Shown: piece after piece, positions 55,268 to 62,000 of the stretch
How positions within the stretch are numbered: position 1 is the stretch's first letter
Layout of the letters: each line of letters opens with the position of its first letter
Source: Adiantum capillus-veneris
Taxonomy: Eukaryota > Streptophyta > Polypodiopsida > Polypodiales > Pteridaceae
Direction: 5' to 3'
Assembly: GCA_014529385.2 (NCBI GenBank)
Contig: CM043964.1
Span: 4,460,997-4,522,996, forward strand
Length of the DNA: 62,000 bases
Notes under the pieces: model-generated
What the model was told of the DNA's origin: nothing
The model's database searches: none
Seen by the model: only the letters and a program-made list of their open reading frames with translations
Made by a program: the position numbers and the translations under genes

Positions 55268-58169
55268 TTGCCGACACTTGTAGGGTACCAAAAGCACATG
55301 TATCTACGCTCTAGTCGTGTGCTAGAGTCCGAACAACTAGCTAGTGATTCGATTTACGGGGGTACTCACTATCCTTCCACGCTAGGGTCTACGCCCTCGG
55401 CGGGGACCCAAGGTAGTGCAACCCAAGACCCAAATATAGCGGCTAGCGACTCTTCCTCTGACTACGATATTATGGAAGAGCATCTTACACAAAGCCCCGG
55501 GGGCACAAATGAAACCGTGCCTAGCTGGGCCCAACAACCTGGAACTAGTGTTTTTAGCCGTTTGATGGAAACTTTTAGTAGAGCTACGCGCTTTGAACCT
55601 ACGGCTAGTGAAGTAAACGAAGGGGGTGGGGAAGTAGAATCACCTTTCACATCTCCTGTAGACCCCACACTCCCTCAGAGTGTCCACGTGGACATTCTAC
55701 CTACCTCATTTAATGAGGGCCCTACCGAGCTACCACCTTCCAAAGTCGCCTCTAAGGTAGCGGTGATCAAAAGTCAAAACACGGGAAGCAACATTGCATC
55801 CACCTCACGGAAACCCTCTAGTACACCAAGTTTGGACGGGGTATTTCTCAATGAAAATTAGGAATATGACCTACATACGGAGACTTTGACCGACCTATAC
55901 ATGGGCTACACATACCATGTGGGTTGTTTAGAAGTTGTACAATCTACATCTAGTGCCACTAGTCTAGAGGAACAACAACACATGATCTGCAATGTCATCC
56001 ATAGGATTATCCAGTCCGAGAGGCAAAATCGAGGAATAAACATACCTTCGACGGGTCCTATGCGATTTTTAGACACGGGCAAAGGGAAACAACCCAATCT
56101 ATCACAAATGGAGACTCCCCCAGTGAGTCCCATCGATCCCCCATATGTTGTTTCGCCAGGGGTCTCAATGCAATCTGAGCCCACAAGTGATAGCTTTACT
56201 TTTCCAAGTCTAGCTCATCTTTCCCTGGATGACACCACAGATACCATGCCTACCCCAATGATGGGCATGCCAAGAAACACACCATGGACTTCGTTTGTTA
56301 GTAAAGCACTCCTACATGGTAGCTCAATGCCTGCAATAGTACCTACAAGTTCTTATTTCCATGAGAGTATACCGGCTAGCATTAGCATGTCACATCCGAC
56401 GTCTGCTATGCCTAGGGCCAACCATATGAACTATCGACCACCACATGGCACAACATCGTACCCAACGTGGAACCCAAGGGCTTCCTATGCGCCAAGCCCA
56501 ATGCCAATACCTACTCCACATGTAGTCTCTGGAGCGCCTTCACCAACGGTGCCTGCTCACTTAGGTGACTTGGCAACATTTGCTCAAGCTATTGGTCGAT
56601 CTATTGCTGAGAATATACGTAACACGCCTGATAGAGAGCCTAGAAGTAAGGCAGTACAAATAGCCAAGCTCACACAAAAATTTAGTGGAGACGGGGATGT
56701 GAGAAAGCATATCGAAGTGTTTGAACAAATATGCGATTCTCTAGGAGAACACAATGACCTACATAAGAGCAATGCTTTAAGCCTAACCTTAAGTGGAAAG
56801 GCTGGGGATTGGTATAGAACCCTAAGGGTGGAAGAAAAAACGATTTACCCTACTCTTAGTGCTTTGGGGTGTAGCCTCTCAACTCCAGAAAGCCCAACGA
56901 GAGGAAGGAGAGTCGGTGAGAGACTTTATAAGTCGCTTGAAGCATTTGAACTCTCGATGTAATCCAAATGAGCGCTTCAACAATAACCAATTGCTTGATA
57001 GATTCATTAGGGGATTACGACATGAGGATATCTACAATGGCCTAGTCATTAGAGGTATCACCACTTGGGAAGCAGTCACCACCAATGCGATCCAATTGGA
57101 GGATAATTTAATGATTCAAGGAGAAAGAGTGTTTGTTGAGTCTAAATCTATTAGCTCACAAGCATTAGGGCATCAGCCAATGACCCTAAAGCCTATTGCT
57201 AAGGAGCCAAAGATATCTGAGATGACTTTAGTAGACCTCACCAAGGCTATTCAAGAGAGTCTTAGAGACAATCGTGCTCCGCAGAACAATCGTCTTAGAG
57301 ACAATCGTGCTCCGCAGAACAATCATATGTATCGAAGAAGGGAGCAGCAATGGTGCTCAGTATGCTATGGACCGCATAGTACCAGTGAATGCCCTACTTT
57401 TAGAGTAAAATTCAATGGGAACTGCAATGCATGTGGGAGGTATGGTCATCAAGCTAAGGATTGCATAGTATTTAAGCGTGCGATGGCCAATAGACCAACC
57501 TTAGCATGGACAGACACACCTCGAGTGCTTGCCTTGATGCCGGCCCCACCTCTTGAACAAACAGCACAACACATGGTCCCTAGGGCCCAAAATGTTGTTC
57601 AAAAAACACCCTTACCACCTCCAGTGCTAGGACCGCAACCACCACATCCGAGAATCACTTCTATGAATCAAGTGGGTTGTGAGTCATCTATTTGTTGTTT
57701 GGAAGGCTATGAGGAAGATATAGATCCTAATATCGCCTATGGGATGGATGTGCTTGAAGAAAGTCCACAATACTACATGGAGGACTATTGGGGACAAGTC
57801 AAACCTGTATATCAAGTAGCTGCTCTTGCGGCAAGAGGCCAAAATATCAACTACACTGCTAAGAGACCACCTCTTCAATGCTATGAGTGTGGAGGTCCGC
57901 ATCGTGTAGCCAAGTGTCCTATTATGCTACAAAATAACGCCACACTAATGCAAACCAATCAAGTGAGCACGTCTACAATGCCGATACTCATGTGTAATCG
58001 ATGTGGCATAGATCATTTGATTGCCCAATGTCCAAATAATCCAAATGCACCGAAGATCACGCCATTAAACTTGATTGAAGTTACCGAGGAGCCATCACAA
58101 AGTACACCTGTGGTACCAGTAAATGTACTCACACGATCGATGATCCAAAAAAAAAAAAAATATTCTTGA
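55268..58169 (+). pseudogene. gypsy element 3 Gag with four zinc knuckles
   Basis: The first frame (55268-56962) has TAG at 55859-55861. It starts with a Ser/Thr/Pro-rich, probably disordered region and reaches a gag core at about 56640-56850 (KFSGDGDVRKHIEVFEQICD, KAGDWYRTL). A frameshift near 56855 moves the gag pattern into the next frame (GESVRDFISRLKHLNSRCN, LLDRFIRGL). Zinc knuckles follow at about 57354-57392, 57423-57464, 57879-57919 and 57993-58031. Only the second has standard CX2CX4HX4C spacing; the others are CX2CX3HX4C. A 33-bp in-frame tandem repeat (LRDNRAPQNN twice) lies near 57260-57325. A run of 13 A residues near 58148-58160 marks another frame change into the protease ORF. 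Confidence 0.85.
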
Positions 58170-58242
58170 GGAAAGAGACACGGCATCAATTGCCCAATCT
58201 CAGAAAAAGAAGAAAACACGAAGAAAGAGATCACAAAAAGCA

Positions 58243-59340
58243 GTGAAGTCAGACCCCAGTTCAAAGACCAACATAGGGACTGGTGACGACCCCGTATATA
58301 TGAATGATGCTGAAGAGGATTCTGATCCAGGAGAAACCATGGAGACCAAAATGACCACTAACATAGAAACCAACAAGGAAGATCTTCATGAGCCACAAGG
58401 GCCAGGATCCAAAAAGAAGATAGGAACTTACCCAAACCCTATAGAGGAAATTGAGCGAGTCAAGCAATTAAGGAGTTTGGTACAAGATACCCAAAGGGAT
58501 CTAGAACCAGCACCGAGGAAGATCCAGATTACAGACACCGTGTTCCCTACGCAACAACAACCTCACCAAGTCCATAGACCCTTGGACATACCTAGTGTCA
58601 TCCAAGAAGAAAGTGACTTAAAGTCATGGGAAAGTGGGCGTACTCACTTCTTGATGGAAAGAATGTTTACAGAGGGAGTACCTAATCCTATTGAAGAAAT
58701 GGAGATCCCATCTTCCCCACGTCAAGGGACTCAATGCCAAAAGGTGTCATTAAACATTGCCAAATTGATGGATTTCATGTCTTCAGAAGTTAGAACCACC
58801 ATCATGTCTAAACTATATAAAGACCCCGAGCTAGTCTCAGCCCTTCGAGCCTTCCTCAATGGAGAACTGAAGTTTGGGCTGCCACAATTTTCACAGATGG
58901 ATGGAGTTGGGGAGATGCCATTAGAGGAGGAATACATAGATCCACAACCCAACCTAGATGAGAACCTTGTTATAGAAATATCTGTTAACAAGTTGGGACA
59001 ATACTTTGAGGGTGATGAATCCAATGCGACTATACCAATCACTACTAAGGGATTAACTGTGAAGGGAATCCTTGATGGTGGTGCTGGGGTTAGCATTGTG
59101 ACTAAAAATTGCAGGGAAACTATGGGAAGACCTCACCTTGTGACCACAACCATAGTAGTGAAGATGGCCAATGGGTCTATTGTTAAACCTATTGGGATGC
59201 TAGAAGATCTCAAGATCAAGGTGTTTGGACATAAAATAAGGGTTACCTTCATTGTTATGGATTTCTCCAAGCACATTATGGCATCTGAGATGATCTTAGG
59301 ACGTCCTTTCATGAGGGAAGCAAAAATGGTGCATGACTAG
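58243..59340 (+). CDS. gypsy element 3 protease region (365 aa)
   Basis: The region downstream of gag has an acidic N-terminal part (NDAEEDSDPGE) and a retropepsin-like domain near the C-terminus: GQYFEGDESNATIP, active site ILDGGAGVS (about residues 278-286), VKMANGS and MILGRPFMRE. The frame seems continuous with gag upstream apart from the poly-A slip. TAG at 59338-59340 replaces a likely Trp (related element: IQDWENN; here VHD then stop, then SKNDVYLQ), and the same frame continues. The closest relative in the window is the protease at 18773. Confidence 0.82.
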   Translation: MKSDPSSKTNIGTGDDPVYMNDAEEDSDPGETMETKMTTNIETNKEDLHEPQGPGSKKKIGTYPNPIEEIERVKQLRSLVQDTQRDLEPAPRKIQITDTVFPTQQQPHQVHRPLDIPSVIQEESDLKSWESGRTHFLMERMFTEGVPNPIEEMEIPSSPRQGTQCQKVSLNIAKLMDFMSSEVRTTIMSKLYKDPELVSALRAFLNGELKFGLPQFSQMDGVGEMPLEEEYIDPQPNLDENLVIEISVNKLGQYFEGDESNATIPITTKGLTVKGILDGGAGVSIVTKNCRETMGRPHLVTTTIVVKMANGSIVKPIGMLEDLKIKVFGHKIRVTFIVMDFSKHIMASEMILGRPFMREAKMVHD

Positions 59341-60366
59341 TCTAAAAACGATGTCTACTTGCAGTTCCAAGATTCTATCATTTGCGTGGATCTTGTGACG
59401 GGTCGAGCACATCCTCTAGGAAACAGGTTTATAATTGATCATAGATCTGACGCCACAGTTCACTCGGCCCCATTGCAGTATTGTTACACGTGTAAAGCGG
59501 ACAGTGATGTTGGGGAAGATTCTCCTTATATGGATGTACTACCTGGGATGACTGAGTCGGAAAATGTGGATTGGGTCCACCTAACAGCAACCATAGACAC
59601 TTGGGGAAACAGGGGGACGACCTGGGTAACACCTGAGGGGGATGAAATGCCTGTACCCTTAAATATGCTACAAGCAATGCATATAGCTTCTGACAAGACT
59701 CATTCTAATATAACGAAGAAAACATACAAGTGGGTCCCTAAAGCTTCTTTAGCGACCATGGCTAGTACTAAAAAATAGAAGCCTTGTAAGAAACATACCA
59801 TTCGCCCCAAGAAATGTAAGATAACGTGGCGTTGGATCCCTAAACGATTATTGGAAGCCCAAGGCTACTATCGAGGAAATGATCAAATTTGGGTGCCAAA
59901 ACGTAGATTGTGTTCTTACCTGTCACTTGATCCATATGAACCCACTCCTGTATCTCCAAAAAGAATCGACGATCGAGGAAAGAAAAAAATCATAGAATGC
60001 TACACACCCGCTCTAGAGCTAGTCTGGGTACTGAAGAAAGAACGATTTGTTCCACCTAGCTCAGGAAGGGGGGAGTCCCATGAAGCTTCTAGCTCCTCAT
60101 GTAATGCATCCATAGAGGTAAAAGATTCTCCACAGCCTCAACCTACAATAGTGGACCTCCATAAAGCTATAAAGGAATCCACACCTCCCAGTGTTCAAGA
60201 ATCACCTAATGAACCACTTCAAGTTCGATCCTAGGTGAGTACCTTACCACCCTTGCAACTCGACGAGGCACCTAAGGTAATAGAAAACTACTGGCAAAAT
60301 TCCCCACCTATTACAAAGTGGAACAATTGGTTTCAAAGGGTGACGAGCTCATTTCAAACGGTATGA
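59341..60366 (+). pseudogene. gypsy element 3, 3' coding tail with WVPK repeats
   Basis: The same frame as the protease continues with TAG at 59776-59778 and TAG at 60232-60234, then stays open to TGA at 60364-60366. Repeated motifs are YKWVPKAS, WRWIPKRL, QIWVPKRR and VWVLKKE, spaced 20-60 residues apart. The tail of gypsy element 2 carries similar motifs (QIWVPKAQ). The function is unknown. The position matches where other gypsy elements have RT and integrase or an extra 3' ORF. Confidence 0.6.
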
Positions 60367-60374
60367 TCTACCCA

Positions 60375-60388
60375 AGGAAGGGGGGAGT
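60375..60388 (+). other. polypurine tract
   Basis: AAGGAAGGGGGGAG directly before TGTTTGCTGACAG, the expected arrangement at the start of a 3' LTR. Confidence 0.7.
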
Positions 60389-62000
60389 GTTTGCTGACAG
60401 CCATCATTCACTCACTTCCCTCTCAACCTTGTTTTCCTGACCTCTCAATCTCCCAATCTTAGGGAATGTATATATATATATATATAGCCTTATACTCACA
60501 AAAAACAAAAATAATAAAGAGCAAGAGCAATTAGCAAATGAGTATGCACAATTAAAGTCAAAACATTGACTCAGACCTACACATTCGCATCCGGTACACT
60601 GAAACAGAAACCTAAGCCATAAAACACCTTTGATCCTCATCACTCGAATAATGGAGGGTAGGTAAGATTAGTACGATAGGAGTGTTTCTGTTTTAGAGTT
60701 GAGTGATTAGCAAGTTCCTTTTTCCCAATGATGTGCCTCCTAGAGGTATTCTTTGTGTTTCCTAGTGTGTACAGGAACGTGTTGCTGTTGTTAGGATTTG
60801 GACCTTCATGGGATCTTTCTCTCATTCACACTTCAAATCAAGCGCGACCATCGACACAAACAAGTGTTTCTTATCCATTAGCATTGCCCCTTATCTTTTT
60901 TGCATCCATGTTTGTCTGCTTTGATTGTGATTGGTAGCATAATATCCAACACATTTTCTTAGTAACAAACATTTAATTAAATGTAATTTTTTGTCATAAT
61001 CACTTGTCTAGGTTTAAAAATCAAGCAGTCCGACTAAGCTAGTTTGACCAAGTTAGGTGTTAGAGATCTTCTCTTAATACCATGGGGAATGCCTTCCTAA
61101 TAATCAATGGTTACTTAGGTTCTTAATCCGATTTAAGCATCATTGTGTGAAGTGTACTAGGGCTTTCTAGTGGGTTTAGTCCCTATTGACCTTTAGCTTA
61201 AGTATTATAAAGGGAGTTTACTAGTGTGATGAGCCTGGGGAGGTGTAACAGTGTTATATGACCCCCCAAAGTTACAAAATTAAAATGCTAAAAATGAACA
61301 AACAAAAAATCAAAGTGCCACATTGTAAAATCTTAAGCTGGAAGAGAAATCTCAGCTTGATTGGGTACTTCACTCACATGTATCGCCCATGGTACTAGAG
61401 CCCTAGAGGTTCCCAGTGTGGGCGCTTTTCCTTGAAAAGCAAAAAACCCAAGGCATACAAAATAAGCACACACATCAAAATTGAATCATTGTGAAAAGAC
61501 TTTGGGGGGTCAAAGAAAAGGTAATCAGTCAGGCAATGATTTCATGAGAAATTCCTTTTATCATAGCTTAACTACAAGGTCTTCTCGGTATAGCCTCTAG
61601 TCAGCCCTCGAACATGAAATACTTGGCTCTCGCGATTAAACAACTTAATTGACCAGAGAAAATTAAGAAGTTTACCCATGGTATTAATAGTCGATCTCTA
61701 GTGCCTTTTCGACCGTTAAATTAGCGACCCCCGACTTGTTTAATTTTTTACCTTTACATCTGTTTATGCATTTGATTATATTGCAATTTAATGTTTATTG
61801 CTGACAAATTGTCTAAAATTCTGTTACCAATCAATTTGTCTGCCTAAAACTGCATATGCTTTTCAATCGCTTATGAGAATGCAATTACTGTGCAAATGTT
61901 GTTTGATTTTGCAGTGACTAAAGAAGGCTAAGGACATTCATCTCAAATGCTCTTCCACCTCGACGAACGAGCTTCAACTCAATAGCTTCCGAGGACGGAA
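60389..62000 (+). repeat. putative 3' LTR region, end not found
   Basis: Starts TGTTTGCTGACAG after the polypurine tract. There is a TA run at about 60469-60485 that could act as a TATA region. No ORF with a known product is seen. It does not align with the LTR at 52544 beyond the first bases, and I see no right end before the window stops. Confidence 0.4.

Larger units (their letters stand above)
52544..60388 (+). mobile_element. gypsy element 3: gag and protease, no RT or integrase
   Basis: Has a 5' LTR (52544-53163), a primer site (53168-53185), a ~2-kb leader with a nested TTAA element, gag with four zinc knuckles, a protease, a coding tail with WVPK motifs and a polypurine tract (about 60375-60388). 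RT, RNase H and integrase are absent, so it would need enzymes in trans. The sequence after the tract (TGTTTGCTGAC) does not match the 5' LTR start (TGTCTGTTAAC) beyond the first dozen bases. The 3' end is therefore uncertain and may belong to a different LTR. Confidence 0.78.

Noticed and set aside
60389-61000. Second LTR of gypsy element 3
   Set aside because: It lies in the right place but does not align with 52544-53163 beyond about 11 bases, so I list it only as a putative LTR of uncertain origin.

Overview
This window looks like repeat-rich nuclear DNA from a land plant. The evidence is a set of plant-type transposon families (Ty1/copia, non-chromovirus Ty3/gypsy with an extra archaeal-type RNase H, and En/Spm-CACTA with tnp2, DUF4218 and DUF4216-like regions), pentatricopeptide-repeat (PPR) fragments, an F-box/LRR-type relic and a cytosolic ribosomal protein uL2 (RPL8) retropseudogene. 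The species cannot be read from the sequence. There is no bacterial gene organisation and I found no CRISPR array or tRNA gene.

Layout. 1-9517: a minus-strand copia element with stop codons and a frameshift in gag-pol and a short 143-bp LTR. Its leader holds a plus-strand gypsy element (2142-8653) flanked by a 4-bp duplication. 9666-11002: the one good candidate for a host gene, a minus-strand three-exon gene of unknown function whose first exon carries an apparent frameshift. 11433-14444: the right half of a CACTA element (tnp2 acidic tail, TNPA-like ORF, minisatellite, right terminal repeat). 14448-18020: a possible LTR end, a gypsy gag piece fused to a copia RT/RNase H piece, and a copia 3' LTR. 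18024 to about 29905: a second, decayed gypsy element split by a ~5-kb block (22196 to about 27150) of microsatellites, short duplications and the uL2 retropseudogene. About 30000-39300: relics of LTR elements with coiled-coil ORFs and one 3' LTR. 39501-40790: F-box/LRR-type pseudogene ending in a MITE-like element (40774-41109). 41602-52543: the left half of a CACTA element with its terminal repeat, a foldback array, a TTAGG-like array, a broken tnp2 gene, and two 2.2-2.5-kb LTR-like units that carry PPR fragments. 52544-62000: a gypsy element with gag and protease but no RT or integrase, inserted in the CACTA tail; its leader carries a 1321-bp element flanked by TTAA.

Almost every coding region is degenerate, so the window records a nested insertion history rather than a working gene set. 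The strongest unusual signal is the TTAA-flanked terminal-inverted-repeat element at 53422-54742. A local 63-bp tandem duplication preserves the empty target site, so a piggyBac-like target preference is visible directly. Others are a gypsy element with two zinc-finger modules before the integrase core and a retropepsin-like domain after it, PPR fragments inside repeat units, two complementary CACTA halves with the same 14-bp terminal repeat, and an array of foldback units.
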